From positions 682,001 to 746,000 of the forward strand of contig NZ_CP095043.1 in assembly GCF_022919175.1 (NCBI RefSeq): a DNA stretch of 64,000 nucleotides, given 5' to 3'. Position numbers and translations under genes: made by a program. The notes under the pieces are model-generated. The model worked only from the letters and a program-made list of their open reading frames with translations, had not been told where the DNA came from and did no database searches. Shown here one piece after another: positions 27,191-36,013 of this stretch (its first letter is position 1; every line of letters begins with the position of its first letter). This stretch comes from Leucobacter rhizosphaerae. GTDB taxonomy: Bacteria; Actinomycetota; Actinomycetes; Actinomycetales; Microbacteriaceae.

Positions 27191-28815
27191 GCCTCCGGAT
27201 CCGTTGGCCTGGACGATGGGCGTCGCAGCGAGGCTGCGGCGCCCATCGCCGTTCCGAGGGCTCCGACGATGCCCCAGAGCGTGGCGATCACGGCGCCGAA
27301 GCGGAGCGCGGGAGTGGCGCCCCCGACGAGCGGCACCTCAGCGACCAGGGCATCCGCGGTGAACGGAACCAGCCGGTCGAGGTCACGGCCGTCGGGGGCC
27401 ACGATGGCGCTCGTACCGACCGTGGAGATGTTGACGAGGGCGCGCCCCGTTTCGACGGCGCGCAGACGGGCGATCGCGAGCTGCTGGGCGCTCTCGTCGG
27501 TCCGCCCGAAGTCCGCGTTGTTCGTCTGGGCGAAGATCACCTCGGCGTCGTCGGCGACCATCGCCGCCGCCTGGTGGTCGAAGATGATGTCGAAGCAGAT
27601 CGCAAGTCCGGCGCGGATCACGCCCGCGTCGGTGTCGATCGGCACCACGGGAGAGCGGGTACCCGCCGCGTACTCGAGCTGCACGAGGTCGACGAGATCC
27701 GGCGCGAGGGCGTGGAAGAAGTCCCGATTCGGCATGTACTCGGCGAAGGGCACCGGGAAGGCCTTGTCGTACCGCACGTTCTGCGGGCCGTCCGCTCCGA
27801 AGACGAGCGAGCTGTTCGAGTAGGTGCCGTCGTCGTTCGCCAGAATGGAGCCCACGAGGATCGGCGCCCCCGCGCGCTCGGCGAGCTGCCGCACCTGATA
27901 CGTTCCGAAGCTGTTGCCGGGCAGGTCGAACTCGGCGCTGTTCTCGGGCCACACGATGACGTCGACCCGCTCGTCCGAGGCCTCGAGCTCGTCCAGCAGC
28001 GCGGCCGTCGCGTCGAGGTGATCCTGGAGCACCGCCCCCGACTCGCGGTCGTCGAAGATCGCGGACTTCGAATTGCCCTGCACCCCGGCCACCCGCAGCG
28101 TACCGTGGCTGTCGAGCGGCGCCGCCGGGATCACCCCGAGCGCCAGGAGCACCACCAGCGCGACCCCGATCCCGCCCAGCAGCGGGCGCCGCACTCGGCC
28201 GTCACGCCGCTCCGATGCTCGGCCCGCGGACCGCAGTGCGAACCAGATCGCGATCGGGAGGGCGCACGCGAACGCGAGCACCCCGGACAGCCCGGCGAAG
28301 CCGAGCCAGGAGACGGACTGCAGCAGCGGACCATCGGCCTGGGTGTGCGCCAGACGACCCCAAGCGAAGCCGCCGTACGGCCAGGAGCCCTGCACCTGCT
28401 CGCGGAGCACCCAGAGCCCCGCGACTGTGAGCGCCTGTGCGACGACCCCCGGCAGCCACCGGCGACTCCCCCGTGTCCACCGCGCGAGTCCACGCGTCGC
28501 GACCGCCCCGAGCAGGCCGAAGAGCACGAACCACGCCGTCATCACGACGCACAGCGCGAGCCAGGGCACCGGACCGAGGTACAGCGTGAGCCACGAGATG
28601 TGCGGCATCCAGAAGGCCGCGCCGGCTACCAGGCCGACGAGTGCGCCGACCCCGGCGCGCTGGTGCCACAGCGCGGCGACGATCGCCGCGGTGCCCGGGA
28701 AGGCCGCCCACCACCAGCCGAGGCTGGGTGCGGCGGCGTCGAGCAGCAGACCGCCGGCCAGCGCCAGCAGCAGAGCGATCCACAGCCGGAGACGCGCGGG
28801 TTCGGTGCGGATCAA
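27157..28815 (-). CDS. lnt: Apolipoprotein N-acyltransferase
   Basis: Membrane enzyme that adds the third acyl chain to lipoproteins; 552 aa. Six to seven N-terminal helices are followed by a nitrilase-like domain with the catalytic Glu in VIVWPENSAEFD, the Lys in YDKAFPVPFAEYMP and the Cys in LAICFDIIFD. The only plausible start is a TTG at 28815, overlapping the helY stop as TTGA. The final residues (PLKVSKIFV) are encoded by the strand opposite the end of potD. Fits the known tatC-helY-lnt order. Confidence 0.9.
   Translation of the reverse strand: MIRTEPARLRLWIALLLALAGGLLLDAAAPSLGWWWAAFPGTAAIVAALWHQRAGVGALVGLVAGAAFWMPHISWLTLYLGPVPWLALCVVMTAWFVLFGLLGAVATRGLARWTRGSRRWLPGVVAQALTVAGLWVLREQVQGSWPYGGFAWGRLAHTQADGPLLQSVSWLGFAGLSGVLAFACALPIAIWFALRSAGRASERRDGRVRRPLLGGIGVALVVLLALGVIPAAPLDSHGTLRVAGVQGNSKSAIFDDRESGAVLQDHLDATAALLDELEASDERVDVIVWPENSAEFDLPGNSFGTYQVRQLAERAGAPILVGSILANDDGTYSNSSLVFGADGPQNVRYDKAFPVPFAEYMPNRDFFHALAPDLVDLVQLEYAAGTRSPVVPIDTDAGVIRAGLAICFDIIFDHQAAAMVADDAEVIFAQTNNADFGRTDESAQQLAIARLRAVETGRALVNISTVGTSAIVAPDGRDLDRLVPFTADALVAEVPLVGGATPALRFGAVIATLWGIVGALGTAMGAAASLRRPSSRPTDPEAQPLKVSKIFV
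27214..27248 (+). terminator. potABCD terminator hairpin inside the lnt coding region
   Basis: CGATGGGCGTCGCAG (27214-27228) pairs with 27234-27248 over 15 positions with one G-T wobble and a 5-nt loop CGAGG. It starts 23 bases after the potD stop and lies within the last codons of lnt on the minus strand. No T-run follows. Confidence 0.65.
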
Positions 28816-31091
28816 CTCGAGCTCGACGCTTCGACGATGCCGCGACGCACACTGCGCTTCGCCTGGCGGGCGAGCTGCGCGAGGTCGCCCAGGCGATCCT
28901 CGTCGATCTCGGCGCGCACGGCCGCCTCGCAGGCCTGGCTGATCTGATCCAGGAGATCGATGGTCTGCTTCGACCACCGCACGAAGTCACCGGCGCCGAT
29001 CCCGGCCCGCTCCAGCACCCGCTCGATGGACTGGCCGCTCGCCCAGTCGTGCATCGTGCGCGCGAGACCCGCGTGGGGCATCTCGCTCCGCGGCAGGCGA
29101 TGCTGCTCGGCGAGATCGTCCAGCTGCACCCAGATGTCGAGCATCCGGTCGTACGCCCGGGCAAACCCGGGTCCCCCGGGCAGCCGCGGGTCCCCGTCGT
29201 CGTCGCGGCGCGGCTCATAGCTGAGCGCGCAGCACATCGCCGCGAGACCGGCCGCGTCGAGTCCGCGCAGCGTGTCGTGGCGGAGGCACTCCGCCACGAG
29301 CAGATCCCGCTCGCCGTAGATCCGCCGCAGCAGCTCGCCCCAGGCGGTCACGACGAGCTGCCCGGACTGCATCTCGAGATACCCGAGCGATCGCAGCTGC
29401 TCCACCACCCGATCGAAGGTCCGCGCGATCGTTCCGGTGCGCGAGGCGATCTGCCGCCGCCCCCGCTCGACCTTTCGGCGGAGCTTGCGCGCTCGATCCT
29501 CCCAGCGCTTGCGATCCGACCCCTGCGCCCGCGCCGCAGCGGCGTCGTAGCCCGCGAGCGACTCCTGCTCGGCACGCAGCGCGCGCGCGTGGTCGACGAC
29601 CTCGCGATCCGCCTGGAACTGCGCGAACGAGAGCTCGAGCGTGTCGCGCGCGCGATCCACGTCCATGCGCTGCAGGAGGTTCACCGCCATGTTGGCGGTC
29701 GGACGGAAGCTCGAGCGGACGGGGAACGAACGCGCCCCGGCGAGGTGCGCGAGCGACTCGAGATCGACCCCGTCGCTCCACACCACCACGGCGTGGCCCT
29801 CGGTGTCGATCCCGCGCCGACCGGCGCGACCGGTCAGCTGCGTGTACTCCCCCGAGGTGAGCGGAACGCGCTGCTCGCCGTTGAACTTGTCCAGGCGCTC
29901 GATGGCGACCGCACGCGCCGGCATGTTGATGCCGAGCGCCAGGGTCTCCGTCGCGTAGACGAGCTTCACGAGCCGCCGTTGGAAGAGCCGCTCGACGACC
30001 GACTTGAACGCCGGCAGCAGACCGGCGTGGTGCGCCGCGATCCCGCGCTCGAGCCCCGCGAGCCACTCGCTCACTCCGAGTACCCGGCGCTCCTCGTCGG
30101 TCATGCCGTCGATCTCCGCGTGCGCGACGCGCCGGATCTCGTCGCGCTCCTCGCGGGTGGTCAGCCGGATGCCGTCGTACAGGCACTGGCGGACCGCCTG
30201 GTCGCACCCGTTGCGGCTGAAGACGAAGACGATGGCCGGCAGCAGCTCGGTCTCGTCGAGCGCGCGGGCGATGTCGGCCCGCGAGACCCGACGGCTGCGC
30301 CGCACCGGTGCCCGCCCGCGACTGCGATCGCCCCGGCCTCCGCGACCGCCGCGACCGTGCCCGCCCGAGCGGCCACCCGAGCCGCCCCCGCCCTCGAGCA
30401 TGCGGAGCTCCGGATTCAGACGCCCGCGATCCACCAGTTCGCCATCGCGACCGACGTAGAGCGGCAGCAGATCCTTCGAGGTCAGCACGTGCTGGTAGAG
30501 CGGAACCGGCCGGTGCTCGGACAGGATCACGTCGGTGTCTCCGCGGACGGCGTGCATCCAGTCGCCGAACTCCTCAGCGTTCGACACGGTCGCCGAGAGC
30601 GCCACGAGCCGCACCTGCCGCGGCAGGTGGAGGATGATCTCCTCCCAGACGGCCCCCCGGAAGCGATCGCCGAGGTAGTGCACCTCGTCGAGCACCACAA
30701 ACGCGAGGTCGTGGAGCGCCGCGGACTCGGCGTAGATCATGTTGCGGAGCACCTCCGTCGTCATGACGACGATCGGGGCGTCCCCGCGGATGTTCACGTC
30801 CCCGGTGAGGAGGCCGACCTCGTCCTCGCCGTACTCCGCGCACAGCTCGTGGAACTTCTGGTTCGAGAGCGCCTTGATGGGGGCGGTGTAAAAGATGCGC
30901 GCGTCGCGCTCGCGTCGCGCCAGGTAGACGGCGAACTCCGCCACGGTGGTCTTGCCGGAGCCGGTGGGCGCGGCCACGAGCACGCTCCGGCCCTCCTCCA
31001 GCTTTTCGCACGCGGTGATCTGGAACCCGTCGAGCCGGTACCCGAGCCGACTCGAGAAGTGGTCGAGGGCGGGATACGGAGCAGTGGTCAC
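28812..31091 (-). CDS. helY: Ski2/Mtr4-like DExH RNA helicase
   Basis: A 759-aa superfamily 2 helicase of the actinobacterial HelY type. Walker A APTGSGKT (41-48), DEVH box (135-138), SATVSN motif III, and the motif VI region QLTGRAGRRGID are intact; a basic Gly/Arg-rich insert (about 240-280) follows the first RecA domain, and the C-terminus carries the DSHCT-like helical domain. The GTG start overlaps the tatC stop as GTGA. Probably acts in RNA turnover; the partner is unknown. Confidence 0.9.
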   Translation of the reverse strand: MTTAPYPALDHFSSRLGYRLDGFQITACEKLEEGRSVLVAAPTGSGKTTVAEFAVYLARRERDARIFYTAPIKALSNQKFHELCAEYGEDEVGLLTGDVNIRGDAPIVVMTTEVLRNMIYAESAALHDLAFVVLDEVHYLGDRFRGAVWEEIILHLPRQVRLVALSATVSNAEEFGDWMHAVRGDTDVILSEHRPVPLYQHVLTSKDLLPLYVGRDGELVDRGRLNPELRMLEGGGGSGGRSGGHGRGGRGGRGDRSRGRAPVRRSRRVSRADIARALDETELLPAIVFVFSRNGCDQAVRQCLYDGIRLTTREERDEIRRVAHAEIDGMTDEERRVLGVSEWLAGLERGIAAHHAGLLPAFKSVVERLFQRRLVKLVYATETLALGINMPARAVAIERLDKFNGEQRVPLTSGEYTQLTGRAGRRGIDTEGHAVVVWSDGVDLESLAHLAGARSFPVRSSFRPTANMAVNLLQRMDVDRARDTLELSFAQFQADREVVDHARALRAEQESLAGYDAAAARAQGSDRKRWEDRARKLRRKVERGRRQIASRTGTIARTFDRVVEQLRSLGYLEMQSGQLVVTAWGELLRRIYGERDLLVAECLRHDTLRGLDAAGLAAMCCALSYEPRRDDDGDPRLPGGPGFARAYDRMLDIWVQLDDLAEQHRLPRSEMPHAGLARTMHDWASGQSIERVLERAGIGAGDFVRWSKQTIDLLDQISQACEAAVRAEIDEDRLGDLAQLARQAKRSVRRGIVEASSSS

Positions 31092-31906
31092 GCGGGATCC
31101 TCGCTGTCAGAGGCGGCGAGGTCGTATTCGGCGACCTCCGCTGCACGACGTTTATCGACTCGGCGATCGTGCCAGATCGCGATCCCCGCCGCGCCGAAGT
31201 ACAGGACCACGATGGGGGCGGCCAGCAGGAACATGCTCATGAGATCCGCGGCCGGAGTCGCGATGCCGGCGAACAGGATGATGATGAGGATCGCCATGCG
31301 CCAGCTCTTCAAGATCGACGTGCCCCGGAGCACCCCGATGAAGTTCAGCATGACGAGCAGCACCGGCATCACGAACCCGACGCCCACGGCGAGCAGCATC
31401 TTGATCGAGAAGTCCAGATAGCTGCGCGCGGTGAGGAAAAACGCGTCCTCCGCCGGTTGGAAGCTCGCCATCAGGCGGACGATGTTCGGCAGCACGCTCC
31501 AGCCCGCGTACGCCCCGCCGAGGAAGAGCGGCACCGCGGCGCCGAGGAAGGCGACCCCGTAGAGCTTCTCGCGTCGGGTCAGCCCCGGCGCCAGGAACGC
31601 CCAGATCTGGTACAGCCACACCGGAGACGCAAGCAGCACCGCGATGAAGAGCGAGATCTGCACCTTGGTGTCGAAGCCGCTCGTGACGTCGCCGTAGGCG
31701 ATCGTGGTCTCGCGACCGGTGGCCTCCAGGTCGAGGATCGGCTGGCGCAGCACGTCCCAGACGAATCCCGAGAGGAACCAGCCCGCGACGAGCGCGACGA
31801 CGATGGCGGCGGCGGCGATGAACAGGCGCTTCCGCAGTTCGACGAGGTGCGCCCCGAGGCTCATGCGCCCGTCGGAATTGCGCCGCTTCCGCGCCTGAGT
31901 TGCCAT
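31088..31906 (-). CDS. tatC: Twin-arginine translocase subunit TatC
   Basis: Six-helix receptor of the twin-arginine export system, 272 aa. The N-terminal MSLGAHLVELRKRLFIAA and VWLYQIWAFLAPGLTRREK segments are diagnostic. The ATG at 31906 lies six bases after TAAACT (31913-31918, minus strand), a leaderless arrangement; a GTG at 31912 is less likely. In related actinobacteria tatA is between pafC and tatC; here only a 39-base gap is present. Confidence 0.93.
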   Translation of the reverse strand: MATQARKRRNSDGRMSLGAHLVELRKRLFIAAAAIVVALVAGWFLSGFVWDVLRQPILDLEATGRETTIAYGDVTSGFDTKVQISLFIAVLLASPVWLYQIWAFLAPGLTRREKLYGVAFLGAAVPLFLGGAYAGWSVLPNIVRLMASFQPAEDAFFLTARSYLDFSIKMLLAVGVGFVMPVLLVMLNFIGVLRGTSILKSWRMAILIIILFAGIATPAADLMSMFLLAAPIVVLYFGAAGIAIWHDRRVDKRRAAEVAEYDLAASDSEDPA

Positions 31907-31945
31907 TGCCACAGTTTATCTCAGGCTCTCTGCGGATCCCGGGAG

Positions 31946-32896
31946 CTACGCGTCATATCCGGCGAGTCCGCGGGCCGCCCACTCGGTCACCGCGCGGCGG
32001 GCGCGCTCCGGGGACTCGATGACGATCTCGCCGGGGGCGAGCTGGACCAGCTGGATCGCCGTCTGCTCGTGCCACGCCTCGATCTGCACGCGCACCCGCC
32101 CCGCCCCGTCCTCGTCGAGGACCTCGGGGCCGAAGCCGTCGATGCGCCCGAGGCTCCGCAACGGGAGCGACGCGATCAGTTGGAAGGTGCGCACGTCACC
32201 CGGTTCCTCGGGGGTGTGCTCCGACGCCCGGGCCGCGAGCACGCGCAGATCGCTGAGGTGGTCGAGCCGGAAGGTGCGCGCCGCGTCGCGGTCGTGGCAG
32301 TGGGCGCGGAGGTACCAGGTACCGCCCTCCTGGTCGAGCGAGATCGGGTCCGCGGTCCGCGACGTGCGCGTGCCGGAGGCATCGCGGTACTCGAACGCCA
32401 CCACGCGCCCCTCCTCGATCGCGGAGACGAGCACCGGGAGCCGCGGATCGGCGTGATCGGCGGTGACCGAGAGCGCGGCGCCGCGATCCGGCACCCCGAG
32501 CGCCGCGCCGAGCTTCTCGGCCGTGGCCCGCGCCAGCTGCGCGTCGGCCTCCGGGAGCACGGCGGTGAGCGCGTGGAGCCCGGCGATGAGCGCCGCGGTC
32601 TCGGCCGGCGCGAAGCGCGGGGCGTCCTCGACCGCGACGGTGCGGGTGAGACTCACGACATCGTCGCGCTCCAGTGCGTCCCAGTCGATGTCGAACAGGT
32701 CCTCGTCCTGGTAGGTGAGGGTCTCGCCGGGCACCCCCGCGGTGCCGAGAAAGCGCACGAGGGTGCGGAGGAGGTTCGGCGAGACCTCGAAGGCCTCGGC
32801 CAGCTCGGACACCGACGTCGGTCCGTGCTCCCGCAGATACGGCACGAGCGAGAGCAGCAGCAGGACCCGATCCGGTCCGAGCACGGCCTTATGCAT
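31946..32896 (-). CDS. pafC: WYL domain transcriptional regulator PafC
   Basis: A 316-aa HTH-WYL protein. With PafB it forms the activator of the LexA-independent DNA damage response in actinobacteria. The N-terminal winged helix (RVLLLLSLVPYLREHGPTSVSELAEAFEVS landmarks) is followed by a WYL-type domain (GRVVAFEYRDASGTRTSRTADP... GTWYLRAHCHDRDAARTFRLDHL, landmarks GTWYLRAHC and RTFRLDHL). The start overlaps the pafB stop by eight bases. Confidence 0.9.
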   Translation of the reverse strand: MHKAVLGPDRVLLLLSLVPYLREHGPTSVSELAEAFEVSPNLLRTLVRFLGTAGVPGETLTYQDEDLFDIDWDALERDDVVSLTRTVAVEDAPRFAPAETAALIAGLHALTAVLPEADAQLARATAEKLGAALGVPDRGAALSVTADHADPRLPVLVSAIEEGRVVAFEYRDASGTRTSRTADPISLDQEGGTWYLRAHCHDRDAARTFRLDHLSDLRVLAARASEHTPEEPGDVRTFQLIASLPLRSLGRIDGFGPEVLDEDGAGRVRVQIEAWHEQTAIQLVQLAPGEIVIESPERARRAVTEWAARGLAGYDA

Positions 32897-33914
32897 CAGC
32901 GACCTCCGTGTGCGCAGCCGCGACCGCGCGCAGCCGGGCGATCACGAGCCGCCGCAGCTCCGGCGGCTCGCACACCGTCACGTCGGCCCCGTACCCGACG
33001 AGCTCGGCCGCCAGTACGTGGCGGTCGAGCATGCTGAGGGTCAACTCTACGGTGCCGTCGGTCTCGCTGCGGGGCGCCTCGGCGACGGCGCGCGGGGCGA
33101 GTCGTGCCTCGGCGACGGAGCCGCGACGCACCTGCACCGTCGCCCGGAGCGTGTTGCGGCGCTCGAGCAGTTCGCCGATCAGCCGGTCCGTGTGCGCGTG
33201 CAGCGATGGCTCGACGGTCTGGGTCTCGAGCCGCACCTCGCCCGATATCCGGGAGAGCAGGAAGACCCGTCCGGCGTTGCGCTCGAGATCCCAGGCGATG
33301 AGGTGCCACCGGCCGTCGACCCGGTGCAAGCGGAGAGGGGCGACCCGGCGGGCGAGTGCGCGCTCCCGCTCCGGCATGGTGTAGTCGAAGATCACGACCT
33401 GCTGGGCGTCGATGGCGCGCTGGAGCGGTGCGGCCGCGGGCTCGGCCGTTCCGAGCCGGGGCGCCACCCCGAGATAGCGCACGTCGAGGCCCGCACCCAG
33501 CGATTCGAGTTTCATCGCCGCGCGACGCGACTCCGCGCTGAGACTGCCCTCGCTCCACGCGAGTGCGGCCAGCCGGAGCAGCATGAGTTCGCGCTCGCTG
33601 AAGCGCAGGTCCTCCGGAAACTGGAGGCGCTCCTTCGAGACCCGATAGCGGGTGAGTTGGTTGTTGCCCGGCTCGAGAGGAGAATCGAGGGTCTCGATCT
33701 GGATCCCGAGCGCCCGCAGCAGCTCCTTGTCGCGCTCGAACTGCCGATCCAGCGCGACGTTCGCCTCACCGACCCGGTAGCGGTCCGCGTAGCCGTGCAC
33801 CGACGAGAGCAGCGCGCTCTTGGTCGAGCCCTCGGGGCTCGCGACCAGCGCGAGCACCAGGCTGAACACGCGCTGCTCGCTCGGTACGGCGGAGCGCCCG
33901 GGGGCCGTGGCCAC
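32889..33914 (-). CDS. pafB: WYL domain transcriptional regulator PafB
   Basis: A 341-aa HTH-WYL protein paired with PafC. The segment VDGRWHLIAWDLERNAGRVF is the WYL region; an N-terminal winged helix is followed by a WCX-type C-terminal domain. The GTG at 33914 is three bases after the FKBP stop codon position. No proteasome genes are in the window despite the paf name, consistent with the role in DNA repair control. Confidence 0.9.
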   Translation of the reverse strand: MATAPGRSAVPSEQRVFSLVLALVASPEGSTKSALLSSVHGYADRYRVGEANVALDRQFERDKELLRALGIQIETLDSPLEPGNNQLTRYRVSKERLQFPEDLRFSERELMLLRLAALAWSEGSLSAESRRAAMKLESLGAGLDVRYLGVAPRLGTAEPAAAPLQRAIDAQQVVIFDYTMPERERALARRVAPLRLHRVDGRWHLIAWDLERNAGRVFLLSRISGEVRLETQTVEPSLHAHTDRLIGELLERRNTLRATVQVRRGSVAEARLAPRAVAEAPRSETDGTVELTLSMLDRHVLAAELVGYGADVTVCEPPELRRLVIARLRAVAAAHTEVADA

Positions 33915-33917
33915 GCG

Positions 33918-34841
33918 TCAGCTGGCTCCGAGAATGTCGACGACCACGACCTGCGGATCCCCGGTCGAGTTGTCGATGACCACCACCTGCGAGCCGACGG
34001 TCTTGCCGGTGAGCTCGCCGCGGAACGTGTAGCCGGACTGCGCCATCTGGTCCTCGGTGCCCAGAGCGACGAGCCCCGACTCCCAGGTGTTCGTGCGCTG
34101 CTCGCCGCCCCAGCCCACGGAGAGGACCTGACCCACGACGTTGTTCTCCGCGGTCACCTCGGCGCCGTCGCCGAGGATGCGCGTCGCGGAGCTGATGCCC
34201 TCGGGTGCGGCGCGCGGCGGCAGGACCACGCCGGGCCGCCCCTCCTCGTTCGTCACGACTGCCGGGTACCCCGACGGGAGGCCCTGCACGGGGCCGCTCG
34301 CGGCCAGCGGGCTCGTCGCGACGACGTCGACGACGGCGACGACGGCCGCTCCCGCGGTCCCGCCGAGCTGCGACGAGATCTCCGCACCGTCGTCGGGAGA
34401 GAGCGCCAGCACCACGCGGTCGCCGGCTGCCGCGCAGCGCACGCCCTCGCTGAGCGGGTTCGACATCTCCTCGGAGACCATCAGGAACTCGGGCGACGTG
34501 CCCTGCCCCGAGAACACGGGGCTCGCGTACAGCTCATCGCCGGTCTCGGCGTCGAAGAACGCCATGTTCACCGAGACGAGCGAGTTCTCGTCTGCGACGC
34601 GCGAGCGATCCTCGGCTTCGGCGACGATCGTGCGCTGGGTCTCCGAGATCTCCATCTGATCCGGCACCGACACCTCGGGCACGGTGCCGAACTCGCCGAG
34701 CACGGTGACGTTGTTCGACAGCGCGCCGGGCGACAGCTGCGCGGTGCAGTCGCTCGCCTGGCTCTGCTGCGCACCGCAGCCCGTGAGGCCCGCGAGGAGC
34801 AGTGTGGCCACCGCGGTTGCGGGAATGAGTCGACGAAGCAT
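33918..34841 (-). CDS. FKBP-like lipoprotein, peptidyl-prolyl isomerase domain degenerate
   Basis: A 307-aa exported lipoprotein (ATLLLAGLTGCG; lipobox Cys near residue 22) with two FKBP-like repeats, as in proteins beside pafB in other Microbacteriaceae. The second repeat keeps framework parts (TWESGL, GKTVGSQVVVI, VVVVDILG) but lacks the usual FDSSW and VIPGW pocket residues, and its loop after VVVI is short. It may bind or chaperone without isomerase activity. The ATG at 34841 has GAGAGG five bases upstream. Confidence 0.75.
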   Translation of the reverse strand: MLRRLIPATAVATLLLAGLTGCGAQQSQASDCTAQLSPGALSNNVTVLGEFGTVPEVSVPDQMEISETQRTIVAEAEDRSRVADENSLVSVNMAFFDAETGDELYASPVFSGQGTSPEFLMVSEEMSNPLSEGVRCAAAGDRVVLALSPDDGAEISSQLGGTAGAAVVAVVDVVATSPLAASGPVQGLPSGYPAVVTNEEGRPGVVLPPRAAPEGISSATRILGDGAEVTAENNVVGQVLSVGWGGEQRTNTWESGLVALGTEDQMAQSGYTFRGELTGKTVGSQVVVIDNSTGDPQVVVVDILGAS

Positions 34842-34921
34842 ATGCACCTCTCGCGCAAGACTGTGTGAACCCGGCTATCCTATCGAATCCCGTCTGGGGA
34901 TCCGGCCACGCGTCGTGCGTG

Positions 34922-36013
34922 TCAGTCGCCCGAGCCGGGCTCCGCAACGTCGTCCGGCGCAGCCGTGTCCGCACCGCGCTCCTCGGCGAACCGCTGCGCC
35001 TCGCGCACCTTCTTCCTGAGGATCTTGTCGCTCTTCGAGCGCTCGCCCACGTCTTCCGGGGCCCAGCCGGCCCCGCCGGTCGCGGCACCGCCATCGGGGC
35101 CGAGGTCCGGCAGCCAGCTCGCGAGATCCTCGTCGCTGAACTCGCTCTTCGAGGCCCGCCGCTTCAGGCTCGGCAGCACGGTGCCGGGGGCGAGCCGGCG
35201 CGCCGTGATGAGGAACCCGGTGTGCGCCACCATCCGGTGATCCGGGCGTACGGCGAGCCCCTCGACGTGCCACCCCCGCACCATGGTCTCGGAGGACTGC
35301 GGATGCGTGAAGAGTCCGCTGCGCTGCAGTTGCTCGGCGGTGCGGGAGAGCTGCGTCACCGTCGCGACGTAGCAGATGAGCACCCCGCCGGGTCGGAGCG
35401 CCTCCGCGGCGACGTCCACGCACTCCCACGGCGCCAGCATGTCGAGCACGACGCGGTCGACGGAGCCGGCCTCGCAGGTCGCGGGCAGCACCTCCTGCAG
35501 GTCACCCACCGTGACCGTCCAGTTCTCGGGCACCCGGCCGCTGAACGCGGCCGCATTGCCGCGAGCGATGTCGGCGAACTCCTCGCGGCGCTCGAACGAG
35601 AACAGCTCCCCGTCCGGTCCGATCGCTCGGAGCAGGTGGAGCGAGAGCGCGCCCGACCCGACCCCGGCCTCGACGACTCGAGCACCGGGGAACACGTCCG
35701 CGAGCGAGAGGATCTGGGCGGCGTCCTTCGGATAGACGATCGCCGCCCCGCGCGGCATCGACATGACGAAGTCCGAGAGCAGCGGGCGCAGCGCCAGATA
35801 CTCCTCGCCGCTGCTGTTCACGACGACCGACGCGTCGGGAATGCCGACGAGATCGGCGTGCGGGATCACACCCCGGTGGCTGTGGAACTCACCGCCGGGC
35901 ACCAGTGTGATGGTGTTCAGGCGCCCCTTGGGGCCGGTGAGCTTCACCCGGTCTCCGTAGCCGAGCGGGCCGCTCGGGGAGGGTGCGCCCTGGTCGATGA
36001 TCGGCTCGCTCAC
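34922..36013 (-). CDS. trmI: tRNA (adenine-N1)-methyltransferase (TrmI-type)
   Basis: A 363-aa enzyme expected to methylate A58 of tRNA. It has an N-terminal beta domain (RVKLTGPKGRLNTITLVPGGEFHSHRG landmarks), the SAM loop VVEAGVGSGALSLHLL (about 111-126) and the DMLAPWE motif. The C-terminal tail is acidic and lysine-rich, as in actinobacterial members. The GTG start overlaps the stop of the HAD gene as GTGA, with AGGAG upstream. Confidence 0.9.
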   Translation of the reverse strand: MSEPIIDQGAPSPSGPLGYGDRVKLTGPKGRLNTITLVPGGEFHSHRGVIPHADLVGIPDASVVVNSSGEEYLALRPLLSDFVMSMPRGAAIVYPKDAAQILSLADVFPGARVVEAGVGSGALSLHLLRAIGPDGELFSFERREEFADIARGNAAAFSGRVPENWTVTVGDLQEVLPATCEAGSVDRVVLDMLAPWECVDVAAEALRPGGVLICYVATVTQLSRTAEQLQRSGLFTHPQSSETMVRGWHVEGLAVRPDHRMVAHTGFLITARRLAPGTVLPSLKRRASKSEFSDEDLASWLPDLGPDGGAATGGAGWAPEDVGERSKSDKILRKKVREAQRFAEERGADTAAPDDVAEPGSGD

